This document shows positions 8,820-17,784 of a stretch of DNA of 64,000 nucleotides, one piece after another. The DNA comes from Gammaproteobacteria bacterium. GTDB taxonomy: Bacteria; Pseudomonadota; Gammaproteobacteria; JABCZS01. The translations under genes were made by a program, and so were the position numbers. The stretch lies in contig JABCZS010000010.1 of NCBI GenBank assembly GCA_013289605.1, forward strand, positions 2,118-66,117, read 5' to 3'. Under the pieces are notes generated by a model. That model had not been told where the DNA came from and made no database searches. It saw only the letters and a program-made list of their open reading frames with translations. Each line of letters starts with the position of its first letter. Position 1 is the first letter of the stretch.

Positions 8820-9087
8820 ATTAAGCCAAATGCCCGCCTTTAAGCGCGCCTATAAAAAGCTCACACCGACTGAAAAAGAAAAAGTAGATGAAGCCATACA
8901 TGCCCTTATAAAAGACCCTGGTATTGGAGAAGAAAAAAAGGGTGATTTAGCGGGTGTATTTGTCTATCAGTTTAAAAGTCATCATCAGCTGATGTTATTA
9001 GCCTATGAATGGAATGTTCATGAAAGGCTATTACTCATGCTAGGCGTACATGAAAATTTTTATCATGATCTAAAAAATAAACGTTAA
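8794..9087 (+). CDS. RelE/ParE superfamily toxin
   Basis: A 97-residue product with the RelE/ParE fold pattern: helix AFKRAYKKLTPTEKEKVDEA, then beta strands including GVFVYQFKSHHQLMLLAYEW and a terminal LLLMLGVHENFYHDLKN. This matches StbE/RelE-type ribosome-dependent mRNA interferases or ParE-like toxins; I cannot tell which activity. The TTG start at 8794 lies within the antitoxin gene, and such overlap is usual for TA pairs. It converges with the next TA pair. Confidence 0.78.
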   Translation: MDQSVTHIKLSQMPAFKRAYKKLTPTEKEKVDEAIHALIKDPGIGEEKKGDLAGVFVYQFKSHHQLMLLAYEWNVHERLLLMLGVHENFYHDLKNKR

Positions 9088-9123
9088 GATAAATCGTCTG
9101 AAAAGGTAACAGAGGTCTTGCCT

Positions 9124-9528
9124 CTAAGGAGATAACACTTCTAATCCAGGTATTTTTTTAAAATCAGCACTATTACTGGTTAATACCGGATAACCATAGG
9201 TTATTGCCGTTGCAGAAATTTGCAAATCATGAATAGCTGGAGCCGCCTTACGCGAGGTGAGAAAATAAACGTGCAATTCACTATAAGTTTTTGCGACGGC
9301 CTGATCAAAATCAAGTGCTGGAATAGTGGCAATAATATGTTGAACAAAGGCCGATCGCTTAATGCGTTCATCAATTGTTTTCGCCAGATGAACTCCCGCT
9401 AATAACTCCGATATAGTAATGACAGAAATAAAAGCTTCCCTATGCTTCTTTAATGCAGGTATTTGTGTCAGGTGCATTCTGCCTTGTTCTGCATCAATAA
9501 AAACATTGGTATCGATGATTAATCCCAT
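9124..9528 (-). CDS. PIN-domain toxin, VapC-like
   Basis: A 134-residue PIN-domain ribonuclease. The acidic catalytic residues are in place: Asp in LIIDTNVFID, Glu in TISELLAG, Asp in AIHDLQISATA and Asp in the TSNSADFKKIPGL segment. VapC toxins cut tRNA or rRNA; the target here is unknown. Its start overlaps the end of the upstream antitoxin gene by 10 bases. It converges on the RelE-like toxin. Confidence 0.85.
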   Translation of the reverse strand: MGLIIDTNVFIDAEQGRMHLTQIPALKKHREAFISVITISELLAGVHLAKTIDERIKRSAFVQHIIATIPALDFDQAVAKTYSELHVYFLTSRKAAPAIHDLQISATAITYGYPVLTSNSADFKKIPGLEVLSP

Positions 9529-9797
9529 GGATTTTTCAACTCATGTTGAGTAGCCATGCGAATTTTTTTTAAGTCTTGCGCCATGCTTAAACTTGCACTG
9601 GCGTCTAGTTGAGGTGCATTTTCGATTAGGTGTATTAATTCATCAATAGGTAAGCCTGCAGGCTTAGGCGGCATAAGCGTAGCTACCGTACGCACTCCCT
9701 TAGTAATGGCAATGGGTACACCGGTATAACGCACATGGTCAATCACAGTGGCCAGATTTCTTGCCAGTTCGGTTGCGGAGATAGACTCGATACCCAT
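9519..9797 (-). CDS. Phd/YefM-type antitoxin
   Basis: A 92-residue Phd-like antitoxin. The N-terminus ISATELARNLATVIDHVRYTG matches the Phd/YefM DNA-binding domain, and the C-terminal tail is acidic and amphipathic, as toxin-binding tails are. The ATG at 9797 is preceded by AGGTG; an upstream in-frame start (9842) would cover the promoter. It pairs with the PIN toxin that overlaps its end. Confidence 0.8.
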   Translation of the reverse strand: MGIESISATELARNLATVIDHVRYTGVPIAITKGVRTVATLMPPKPAGLPIDELIHLIENAPQLDASASLSMAQDLKKIRMATQHELKNPWD

Positions 9798-9825
9798 GAA
9801 AGCACCTATCATGATACAAAGATAA

Positions 9826-9873
9826 AGTATAACATAGTACATAAAATATGTAAAATATGTAAAATATGTAAAA
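9826..9873 (-). promoter_or_regulatory. Promoter of the Phd-VapC operon with tandem 9-bp repeats
   Basis: Reading the minus strand, TTTACA (9849-9854) and TATACT (9826-9831) are separated by exactly 17 bases, a good sigma-70 promoter. The -35 box lies in three exact tandem copies of a 9-base unit (plus-strand TATGTAAAA at 9847-9855, 9856-9864 and 9865-9873), each of which recreates TTTACA. The repeats may be operator half-sites or simple expansion. Confidence 0.6.
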
Positions 9874-9940
9874 TATAATCTTAAGAAAACTATACGATGC
9901 CATCTTAATCTATTAAAATCAGAGGGTTATGCTAAAACCC

Positions 9941-12220
9941 CTACTCCGTCTGCTCCACTTGCTCCACATAATTACAATTCTTCTGCGGGCAGACTTTTTC
10001 GGTGCCGCGTTTTTTGGTGGTTTTAAGGGTGAGCATTAAAAAGCCACATTGCGGGCAGGGCTCATTGATGGGTTCATCCCAGACTGCGTATTGGCAGGTG
10101 GGGTAGCAAGAACACGAATAGAATATCTTGCCGCGTTTGGATTTGCGTTTTAACATGGTTCCTTTTGAGCATTCCGGGCATTGCACTTCGGTATCCTCAG
10201 GTTTCTCTAAAGGTTCTATATGGCGACAATTGGGGTAATTACTACACCCAATAAACTTGCCAAAACGACCAAATCTAATTTGGAGCGCATGGCCGCAATC
10301 TGGGCACTGCCGTCCTTCGATCAACTCGGCGCTGCGCTCCGGGGTATCGTCTAAGTTACGGGTATAATCGCATTCGGGATATGCGCTGCAACCAATAAAG
10401 CGGCCATGTTTACCTAAGCGAATACTCAAATCGCCACCACATTTTGGACATTTTTCCTCAATCTTTTCTTGCGTCACATCACTGCGTTTTACGTTCTCTT
10501 CTGTGACAACGATTAATTGACTAAAAGGTTTCCAAAAGTTCTCTAACACCGGCAACCATTGCAACTCGCCGCGCGCGACCGCATCGAGCTGATCTTCTAG
10601 GTGCGCAGTAAATGCATAATCGACATAATCGGTAAAATATTGGGTGAGAAATTTATTCACCACCCGCCCAACATCTGTGGGCTGAAACCGTTTTTTATCC
10701 AGCGTCGCATACTCGCGGTGCTGCAAGGTTTGAATAATGCTGGCATAGGTTGACGGCCGACCGATACCATATTCTTCTAGGGATTTAATTAAACTGGCTT
10801 CCGTATAAGGCGGCGGGGGTTCGGTAAAATGTTGTTTACCCTCCAGCGTCACTAATTTAATCTGATCGCCCACTTGCATGATAGGCAAGATCCGGCCTTC
10901 TTCATCATTTTTCTTTTCATCATCGATGCCTTCTTGATACACGGAAATAAATCCCGCATCAGCTATCGTTGAACCTGTTGCCCGCAGCACATGATTGCCC
11001 GTGCTTAAGTCTATTGCCACCGCATCTATCGTCGCATGATTCATTTGACACGCGACGGTACGCTGCCAAATCAAGCGATAGAGTTTAAATTGTTCATCAC
11101 TGAGTGCAGACTTAATTTCTTCAGGCACATGCAACACCGAGGTCGGGCGGATCGCTTCATGGGCTTCTTGGGCATTTTTTGATTTAGTTTTATAGACGCG
11201 AAACTCATCGGGCACGTTGTGCTTACCGTAACGCTGCCCAATAAAGTCGCGAATTTCTTGCACCGCTTCAGCGGCCAAATTGACGGAATCGGTACGCATA
11301 TAACTAATTAACCCGACTACGCCTTCGCCGACATCTATGCCTTCATAAAGCTGTTGCGCGACGCGCATGGTTCTTTGTGCGGTATAGCCTAATTTACGCG
11401 CAGCTTCTTGTTGCAGCGTTGAGGTGATAAAAGGCGGTGCAGGATAACGTTTGCGTTGTTTTTTATCGACGGCTTTAACGGTAAGCACGCCTTGTGCTGC
11501 TGCCAATACGGTATCACGCGCTTTAAGCGCATCAACATCATTATTCAAGGTAAATTGTTTAAGTTTCTCACCCTGATATTCAATTAATTTTGCTGGAAAA
11601 GCCTGAGCCTCTTTTTCACAATCGGCTTCTATGGTCCAATATTCTTGCGCGATAAATTTATCAATTTCCTCTTGTCGCTCTACGATTAAACGCAAAGCAG
11701 GACTTTGCACCCGACCTGCGGACAAACCGCGACGAATTTTTTTCCATAATAAGGGCGATAGTTTAAAGCCCACGAGAAAATCAAGCGCGCGCCTAGCTTG
11801 TTGCGCATGCACCAAATCAATTAATATCGGCCGCGGTTCTTCCATGGCATGTAAAATGGCTTTTTTCGTGATTTCATGGAATACCACACGGTAAACCGGT
11901 TTGTCATTCAAGGCATTACGTTCTTTAGCGAGCTCTTGTAAATGCCAAGAAATGGCCTCACCTTCGCGGTCAGGGTCAGTCGCTAGATAAAGGGCATCGG
12001 CTTGCTTTAAGGCTTTAATGAAGGTGTCGATATGTTTATTATTTTTCTCGACGGTTTGGTACTTCATGGCAAAATCATGATCCGGATCCACTGCGCCTTC
12101 TTTAGGGATCAAATCGCGTACATGCCCATAAGAAGCGATCACTTCATAATCTTTACCTAAGTATTTTTTTAAAGTGCGTGCTTTTGCGGGTGATTCCACT
12201 ACAACTAGGTTTTTTGCCAT
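9941..12220 (-). CDS. topA: DNA topoisomerase I
   Basis: Type IA topoisomerase that relaxes negative supercoils. The TOPRIM domain starts at residue 4 (VVVESPAKARTLKKYLG) and contains DPDREGEA. The catalytic tyrosine is Tyr307 in SYMRTDS. The C-terminus carries four zinc-ribbon units (CPKCGGDL, CPDCGHAL, CPECSKGT, CPQCGFLM), one or so more than minimal homologues. Length is 759. It lies downstream of dprA and smg, the usual gammaproteobacterial order. Confidence 0.95.
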   Translation of the reverse strand: MAKNLVVVESPAKARTLKKYLGKDYEVIASYGHVRDLIPKEGAVDPDHDFAMKYQTVEKNNKHIDTFIKALKQADALYLATDPDREGEAISWHLQELAKERNALNDKPVYRVVFHEITKKAILHAMEEPRPILIDLVHAQQARRALDFLVGFKLSPLLWKKIRRGLSAGRVQSPALRLIVERQEEIDKFIAQEYWTIEADCEKEAQAFPAKLIEYQGEKLKQFTLNNDVDALKARDTVLAAAQGVLTVKAVDKKQRKRYPAPPFITSTLQQEAARKLGYTAQRTMRVAQQLYEGIDVGEGVVGLISYMRTDSVNLAAEAVQEIRDFIGQRYGKHNVPDEFRVYKTKSKNAQEAHEAIRPTSVLHVPEEIKSALSDEQFKLYRLIWQRTVACQMNHATIDAVAIDLSTGNHVLRATGSTIADAGFISVYQEGIDDEKKNDEEGRILPIMQVGDQIKLVTLEGKQHFTEPPPPYTEASLIKSLEEYGIGRPSTYASIIQTLQHREYATLDKKRFQPTDVGRVVNKFLTQYFTDYVDYAFTAHLEDQLDAVARGELQWLPVLENFWKPFSQLIVVTEENVKRSDVTQEKIEEKCPKCGGDLSIRLGKHGRFIGCSAYPECDYTRNLDDTPERSAELIEGRQCPDCGHALQIRFGRFGKFIGCSNYPNCRHIEPLEKPEDTEVQCPECSKGTMLKRKSKRGKIFYSCSCYPTCQYAVWDEPINEPCPQCGFLMLTLKTTKKRGTEKVCPQKNCNYVEQVEQTE

Positions 12221-12298
12221 ATTTCTATCTTGTTTCTGTTATTAGGACGAACTCGATACAATGCGTATATCATAGCTGATTTTTAATAAAAATCATAG

Positions 12299-12778
12299 CT
12301 AGTTGACTTCCATCTGCCCTTCGTCTGTGCGGTGTAAGAATAGGTAATCAAGCAGCCATGTCATCATGGGTTCATCCAGATGATCGGTGAGTGCAATAAT
12401 ACTCAGCCACTTGAGCTGATCAATATCCATTTCATCGATATCCAGTTGCAGCATTTGATTAATAATCATCTCGCGGGTACTCACTGTGAGCGCCCCCACT
12501 TGTTCAAGCTTCATAATTAAACTGCGGCTATGCGCAGATAAGCCCAATATTTCTTCAGGATGATAAATGCGCACGGCCTTGGCACTGGGTTCATTCACCA
12601 CTTCCATTTCTTCATAATCACAGGATTCATGAAACCAAGCATAAGCTTCTTCTATCGTTTCTTGATCAAACCCTAACTTTTCTAATTTTTGTAAGGTATA
12701 GGCATCAAAAGGCAAGACCTCGGTTTGGTCAAAATCATCTAATAAATCAATTATCATATCAAGCGCATTGGATTTCAT
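12299..12778 (-). CDS. smg: Smg family protein (DUF494)
   Basis: A 159-residue acidic protein of the DUF494/Smg family, whose biochemical role is unknown. The family is recognised by MIIDLLDDFDQTEV at the start, a central E-E-Y-AWFHES segment and a C-terminal VNQMLQLDIDEMDIDQLKWL-type stretch. Start ATG 12778 lies 20 bases inside the end of dprA, which implies coupling; an earlier in-frame start at 12808 is less likely. Genes of this family nearly always sit between dprA and topA, as here. Confidence 0.88.
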   Translation of the reverse strand: MKSNALDMIIDLLDDFDQTEVLPFDAYTLQKLEKLGFDQETIEEAYAWFHESCDYEEMEVVNEPSAKAVRIYHPEEILGLSAHSRSLIMKLEQVGALTVSTREMIINQMLQLDIDEMDIDQLKWLSIIALTDHLDEPMMTWLLDYLFLHRTDEGQMEVN

Positions 12779-13886
12779 TCGCACGCTCCAGAAAAGGGAT
12801 ATAACCACTAGGGGTGGCTTGAATCAGTCCCCGCACTTCTAATTGGCTAAGTAGCGCCATCAAAGCAGGGGCTGTTAATTCGGTTTGTTCAATTAGCACA
12901 TCAAATGAAGTCGGCGTATGCCGCATTAAATCTAATACATACTGCTCAATCTTAGACACCTGAATACGATGCGTATGAACGGCACCTTCGGGTTTATTAA
13001 CAGCATAGGGTAATTCTTCTAAAATATCTGTCACCGTCTCGACTAATTTTGCCCCCTGACGCAATAGCGCATGACAGCCTTGGGCCAAGGGATTGTGGAT
13101 AGCGCCTGGGATGGCAAAGACTTCACGATTTTGCTCTAAGGCATAACGGGCTGTAATGAGTGAGCCACTTTTTAGTGCCGCTTCGACCACCAATACGCCT
13201 ACACTAAGGCCACTGATGATCCGATTGCGCCTCGGAAAATTTTGCGCAACAGGCGGAGTATCGACAGCAAATTCACTGACTAATAGACCCTGCTCGCTAA
13301 TTTGCTGCGCTAGTGCCTGATGGGAGCGAGGGTAAATATGATTTAATCCTGCGCCTAAAACCGCAACTGTGGGACGTGAAACAGCAAGCGCCGCCTGATG
13401 CGCCTTGGCATCGATACCCAAAGCTAAACCACTCGTAATGGTATACCCGGCTTGAGCGAGCTCTGTACTTAAGGTTTGCGCGTTCATCAGTCCACTGGCA
13501 GAAGGGTTACGGCTGCCGACTATGGCCATTTGTATATTGGATAAGCATGAAATCTGGCCCTGTGCATATAAAATGGGGGGCGCAGTGTCTATTTGCCGCA
13601 AACAGGCGGGATATTTCGGATCAAACCAGGTAATAATGTGCCGGTTACCCCCCGCCTCACGCCATGCTAAATCCGCTTCTGCGCGTGTATAATCAGGTGT
13701 TAATAAGGCCTTAGCCTGGGCATGAGAGTAACCCAAATGATGGAGCGTTGCCGCATCACTGTTAAATAACTCAGCAAATGAGCCAAATGCCTCAAATAAG
13801 GTTTGCAGTTTTTTGCACCCTATTTGTGGGATATGGCAAATCGCGAGATAATGTTTTAAGTCAGTCTGAGTTTGATAATGCAGCAT
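12759..13886 (-). CDS. dprA: DNA processing protein DprA
   Basis: Binds incoming single-stranded DNA in natural transformation and loads RecA. It has an N-terminal helix-hairpin-helix/SAM-like region, the central Rossmann-like domain with [26 protein letters not shown] and [20 protein letters not shown], and a C-terminal winged-helix domain (about residues 305-370). Length is 375. With comM, pilQ and cognates elsewhere in the window, it suggests competence capacity. It is divergent from fmt. Confidence 0.93.
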   Translation of the reverse strand: MLHYQTQTDLKHYLAICHIPQIGCKKLQTLFEAFGSFAELFNSDAATLHHLGYSHAQAKALLTPDYTRAEADLAWREAGGNRHIITWFDPKYPACLRQIDTAPPILYAQGQISCLSNIQMAIVGSRNPSASGLMNAQTLSTELAQAGYTITSGLALGIDAKAHQAALAVSRPTVAVLGAGLNHIYPRSHQALAQQISEQGLLVSEFAVDTPPVAQNFPRRNRIISGLSVGVLVVEAALKSGSLITARYALEQNREVFAIPGAIHNPLAQGCHALLRQGAKLVETVTDILEELPYAVNKPEGAVHTHRIQVSKIEQYVLDLMRHTPTSFDVLIEQTELTAPALMALLSQLEVRGLIQATPSGYIPFLERANEIQCA

Positions 13887-13980
13887 GCTGCCTCTAGGGT
13901 TAAATATTCGTCTATGCTACCTAAGCCTAGGGGGCTTTGTCATTATTTTTTTAATGGTTTATTGCTTAAAGGGTGTTATT

Positions 13981-14916
13981 TTGAAAGTTATTTTTGCAGG
14001 AACGCCACAGGTGGCAGAAGGGCTTTTGGCCCATTTAATCGCTAGCCCGTACAGGCCGACTCACGTTTACACGCAACCCGATAGACCTGCGGGTCGGGGT
14101 CGTCATTTAACGCCTAGCCCAGTAAAAACCTTGGCGTTACATCACGGCATCCCTGTTTTACAAGCAGAGACCTTAAAAACACCTGAGCAAGTGCACCTCT
14201 TGCAGCAATTGGCACCGGATCTGATGGTGGTAGCCGCTTACGGCATGATTTTGCCGCCCGAAATATTGGCCATTCCTCGCTTAGGTTGTATTAATGTCCA
14301 TTTCTCTTTATTGCCTCGCTGGCGTGGGGCAACACCCGTGCAACAAGCACTACTTTCCGGGGATAAACAAACCGGCGTTTCCATTATTCAAATGGATGCG
14401 AAACTGGATACCGGCCCAGTTTTACGCATCGCATCCTATGACATTAAATCTGATGAAACCAGTGAAACCTTGTTCGCAGCGCTACTGCCTCTTGCACAAG
14501 CGTTATTAATAGAAACTATCACCGATCTTGCAGCAGGACAGCTGCATCCCAAAGCACAAGATAATAGCCTCGCAACGTACGCGCATCTGATTGAAAAATC
14601 TCAAGCAAAGATTAGCTGGGGGCAGAGCGCTGTAGACATCGATCGTCAAATCCGTGGGTTTTATCCCGCGCCTATCGCTTATACCTTATTAGGGGATCAC
14701 ACTTTGCGTATTTTTAAAGCGAAGGTGCTAGATGAAAATACCCAAGACGTGCCGGGTGTAATATTAGCGGCCAGCCGCGCGGGATTAGATGTGGCGACAG
14801 GTCTTGGGGTATTACGTGTTTTGGAAGCACAATTACCGGGGAAGCGGCATATGCCCGTTGCCGACCTGCTCAATGCCCACGCCCAGCAATTGCAGGTGGG
14901 CATACAGTTAGGTTGA
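13981..14916 (+). CDS. fmt: Methionyl-tRNA formyltransferase
   Basis: Formylates initiator Met-tRNA using 10-formyl-tetrahydrofolate. The protein starts [14 protein letters not shown], and I take the TTG at 13981 as start because AAAGGGTG precedes it by 6 bases and it yields the family's usual 311 residues. A longer reading from 13885 adds a hydrophobic stretch not found in the family. The catalytic [20 protein letters not shown] block, with Asn, His and later Asp (KLDTGPVL), is intact. The usual neighbours def and rsmB are absent on either side. Confidence 0.93.
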   Translation: MKVIFAGTPQVAEGLLAHLIASPYRPTHVYTQPDRPAGRGRHLTPSPVKTLALHHGIPVLQAETLKTPEQVHLLQQLAPDLMVVAAYGMILPPEILAIPRLGCINVHFSLLPRWRGATPVQQALLSGDKQTGVSIIQMDAKLDTGPVLRIASYDIKSDETSETLFAALLPLAQALLIETITDLAAGQLHPKAQDNSLATYAHLIEKSQAKISWGQSAVDIDRQIRGFYPAPIAYTLLGDHTLRIFKAKVLDENTQDVPGVILAASRAGLDVATGLGVLRVLEAQLPGKRHMPVADLLNAHAQQLQVGIQLG

Positions 14917-14950
14917 ATGCTATCTTATTAAGAGATAAAAGGAATATTCC

Positions 14951-16327
14951 ATGAAAATAATCATCCTCGGCGCAGGCCAAGTAGGGAGTACATTAGTAGA
15001 ACATTTACTCTCAGAGCGCAATGACATCACACTTATTGATACTAATGCGGCCAAGCTCAAACAAGTCAGTGAAAAATTTGATTTGCGTACAATACACGGC
15101 AATGCGACTTACCCCGAGATCCTCGAGCAAGCGGATGCGGAAAATGCGGATATGCTTATTGCCGTGACCGCGACGGATGAAATTAATATGCTGGCCTGCC
15201 AGATTGCCCATTATTTATTTAAAACACCGATTAAAATTGCGCGCGTGCGTGCCCCAGAATACATGGAGTACCCGCAGCTCTTTAATACCAAAGCCTTGGC
15301 CATCGATGTATTAATTAATCCCGAGCACCTGTTGATTCATTATATTCAACGTTTGATTGAATACCCTGGCGCGCTCCAAGTGCTAGATTTTGCCAACGGT
15401 CATATCGAATTAGTCTCCCTACAAGCGCTTAAAGGCGCGCCACTCATAGGCCATCCTTTAAGCCTGTTACATGTGCATATGCCGTCCGTTGAAGCAAGAA
15501 TTGTAGCCCTCTCGCGCGGAGGGAAGTCGATTACCCCATCCCCTGATACCGTAGTGGAAGCTGACGACGAAGTGTATTTTATTGCTGCGAAAAACAATGT
15601 TCGCGAAGTCAACAGTGAACTGCGTGGCATAGATAAACCCAACCGCACCATTATGATTGCAGGCGGTGGCAATATAGGCTTAGGCTTGGCGCAAGTTTTA
15701 GAATCACGCTATCAAGTGAAAGTCATCAATCGCAGTGCGAAACGCTGTCGCATGATCGCTGAACGATTACACAAGAGCATCGTCTTACAAGGCAATGCTG
15801 CAGATGAAAATTTATTACTTAATGAAAACATCGACAATGTGGATGTGTTTTGCGCCCTCACTAATGATGATGAAGCCAATATCATGTCTGCCACATTGGC
15901 TAAACGGATGGGCGCACGCAAAGTCATCGCCCTTATTAACCGTAAAGCCTATGTGAATCTGATTCAAAGCCGTGAAATTGATATTGTTGTCTCCCCGCAA
16001 CTGGCAACGATCAGTGATCTTTTGCGCTATGTGCGCCGCGGTGACATCGTCCAAGTGCATAGCCTAAGACTAGGCACTGCAGAAGCTTTAGAAGCCATAG
16101 CACACGGCAACGCTGAAAACTCTAAAGTCGTAGGCCGCACCATTGCCGAACTTAACTTACCGCCAGGGACTTTGGTGGGCGCAATTGTGCGCACAGGCAA
16201 AGTCCTTATTGCGACACTCGATATGATCATAGAAACAGAAGATCATATTATTTTATTTGTACCGGATAAACGAGATATCTTACAAATTGAGCGCTTATTT
16301 CAAGTAGGACTTACATTTTTTAAATAA
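14951..16327 (+). CDS. trkA: Trk potassium uptake regulatory protein TrkA
   Basis: Cytoplasmic NAD(H)-binding regulator of the TrkH potassium channel. It has two RCK modules, each with a Rossmann glycine motif (ILGAGQVGSTL near residue 4 and IAGGGNIGLGL near 235) and each followed by a TrkA_C domain. The 458-residue length is normal. It lies 5 bases before trkH, and a GATAAAAGGAA ribosome binding site precedes its ATG. Confidence 0.95.
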   Translation: MKIIILGAGQVGSTLVEHLLSERNDITLIDTNAAKLKQVSEKFDLRTIHGNATYPEILEQADAENADMLIAVTATDEINMLACQIAHYLFKTPIKIARVRAPEYMEYPQLFNTKALAIDVLINPEHLLIHYIQRLIEYPGALQVLDFANGHIELVSLQALKGAPLIGHPLSLLHVHMPSVEARIVALSRGGKSITPSPDTVVEADDEVYFIAAKNNVREVNSELRGIDKPNRTIMIAGGGNIGLGLAQVLESRYQVKVINRSAKRCRMIAERLHKSIVLQGNAADENLLLNENIDNVDVFCALTNDDEANIMSATLAKRMGARKVIALINRKAYVNLIQSREIDIVVSPQLATISDLLRYVRRGDIVQVHSLRLGTAEALEAIAHGNAENSKVVGRTIAELNLPPGTLVGAIVRTGKVLIATLDMIIETEDHIILFVPDKRDILQIERLFQVGLTFFK

Positions 16328-16332
16328 CCATT

Positions 16333-17784
16333 ATGATACAACTTAACATCAGTTTCCGCATTCTAGGCATCACACTCGCCTTTTTTGCCTTAAGTTATAT
16401 CCCCGTCATCGGGGTCGCCTGGTGGTATGGAGAAAATGCACTCGCCACCTTTGTCGTCTCTGCACTCTTTACTGGCTTTCTTAGTTTTTTATTGTATTAC
16501 GGCACACGCCATGCCCAAGGTGAATTGCGCACCCGAGATGGTTTTTTTATTGTTGCACTCGTGTGGACTACCGTGAGTATCGTAGCAACATTACCTTTTT
16601 TGCTCAGTGCTTCACTGGATATCACTTTTGCCGCAGCAATATTTGAATCTGTTTCTGGCCTCACCACAACCGGCTCAACTGTCATTGTTGGACTTGATCT
16701 ACTGCCCCGCTCTATACTCTATTACCGGCAACAATTACATTTACTAGGCGGTATGGGGATCTTAGTGTTAGCGGTAGCTATTTTACCTTTATTAGGGGTA
16801 GGCGGACTGCAACTGTTTCGTGCAGAAGCATCGAGTGTCGCTAAAGACAATAAGTTAACGCCCCGCGTGACCCAAACGGCCAAAGCATTGTGGCTTATTT
16901 ATGTCGGGCTTATTGTTGCCTGCATGCTGGCGTTTTGGGCCGGCGGCATGAGTTTATTTGATGCGATTTGTTTTAGCTATTCCGCGGTTTCAACTGGAGG
17001 GTTTTCACCTTATGATGCCAGTTTTATCTATCCTGAAATTTCCTTACGCTTGATTGCCGTATTGTTTATGATCTTAGGCTCCATTAATTTCTCTTTGCAT
17101 TATTTATGCTTTAGGCACGGGGAAATTTCAGCTTATTTTAAAGATGAAGAAGTGCGCGCGTTTATTTTATTGCAAGTATTATTTGTCCTAATTTGTGTCA
17201 TCGTCGTATTTCACCATACTACTGTCCTTGATCCGGTGCAGTCCTTTGTAGAAGTGCTGTTTCAAGTGATCAGTATCAGCACCACAACCGGTTTTACTGT
17301 GACCGGCTTTCACTTATGGCCGTTATTTGTCCCCATATTACTGATGATTGCCGCGCTATTAGGCGGCTGCAGCCGATCCACTGCCGGCGGAATTAAAGTT
17401 GTCCGGATGCTGCTTATTTTAAAACAAGGTCGGCGGGAAATTAATCGCTTAATTCACCCCCACGGTTATTTTTTATTAAAACTGAATCAGATGATCGTCT
17501 CCGTGCGCGTCAGTGATGCAGTCTGGGGATTTGTGGGGATATACTTCTGCGTGTTTGTGATCTTGATGCTGGCATTAATGGGCTTAGGTTTAGATTTTAC
17601 CAGCGCATTTAGCGGCATGGTGGGCTCCCTCACGAATATGGGCCCAGGCTTAGGGGATGTCGCGCTGCATTATCGTGATGTCGGCGCCGCAGCGCAATGG
17701 ATTTTTTCTTTTGCGATGCTACTCGGACGCTTAGAATTATTTAGCATCTTAGTTTTACTCACCCCTGCGTTTTGGCGCGATTAA
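16333..17784 (+). CDS. trkH: Trk potassium uptake channel TrkH
   Basis: Integral membrane potassium transporter with four pore loops. Filter-like segments are visible in SGLTTTGSTV, YSAVSTGGFSPY, STTTGFTVTGF and GSLTNMGPGLG. It is 483 residues long with about ten to twelve membrane segments. Co-transcribed with trkA. Its 3' end overlaps the convergent putP gene by 30 bases. Confidence 0.95.
   Translation: MIQLNISFRILGITLAFFALSYIPVIGVAWWYGENALATFVVSALFTGFLSFLLYYGTRHAQGELRTRDGFFIVALVWTTVSIVATLPFLLSASLDITFAAAIFESVSGLTTTGSTVIVGLDLLPRSILYYRQQLHLLGGMGILVLAVAILPLLGVGGLQLFRAEASSVAKDNKLTPRVTQTAKALWLIYVGLIVACMLAFWAGGMSLFDAICFSYSAVSTGGFSPYDASFIYPEISLRLIAVLFMILGSINFSLHYLCFRHGEISAYFKDEEVRAFILLQVLFVLICVIVVFHHTTVLDPVQSFVEVLFQVISISTTTGFTVTGFHLWPLFVPILLMIAALLGGCSRSTAGGIKVVRMLLILKQGRREINRLIHPHGYFLLKLNQMIVSVRVSDAVWGFVGIYFCVFVILMLALMGLGLDFTSAFSGMVGSLTNMGPGLGDVALHYRDVGAAAQWIFSFAMLLGRLELFSILVLLTPAFWRD

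Noticed and set aside
9847-9873. CRISPR-like array
   Set aside because: The 9-base tandem units have no spacers and are too short for CRISPR repeats.
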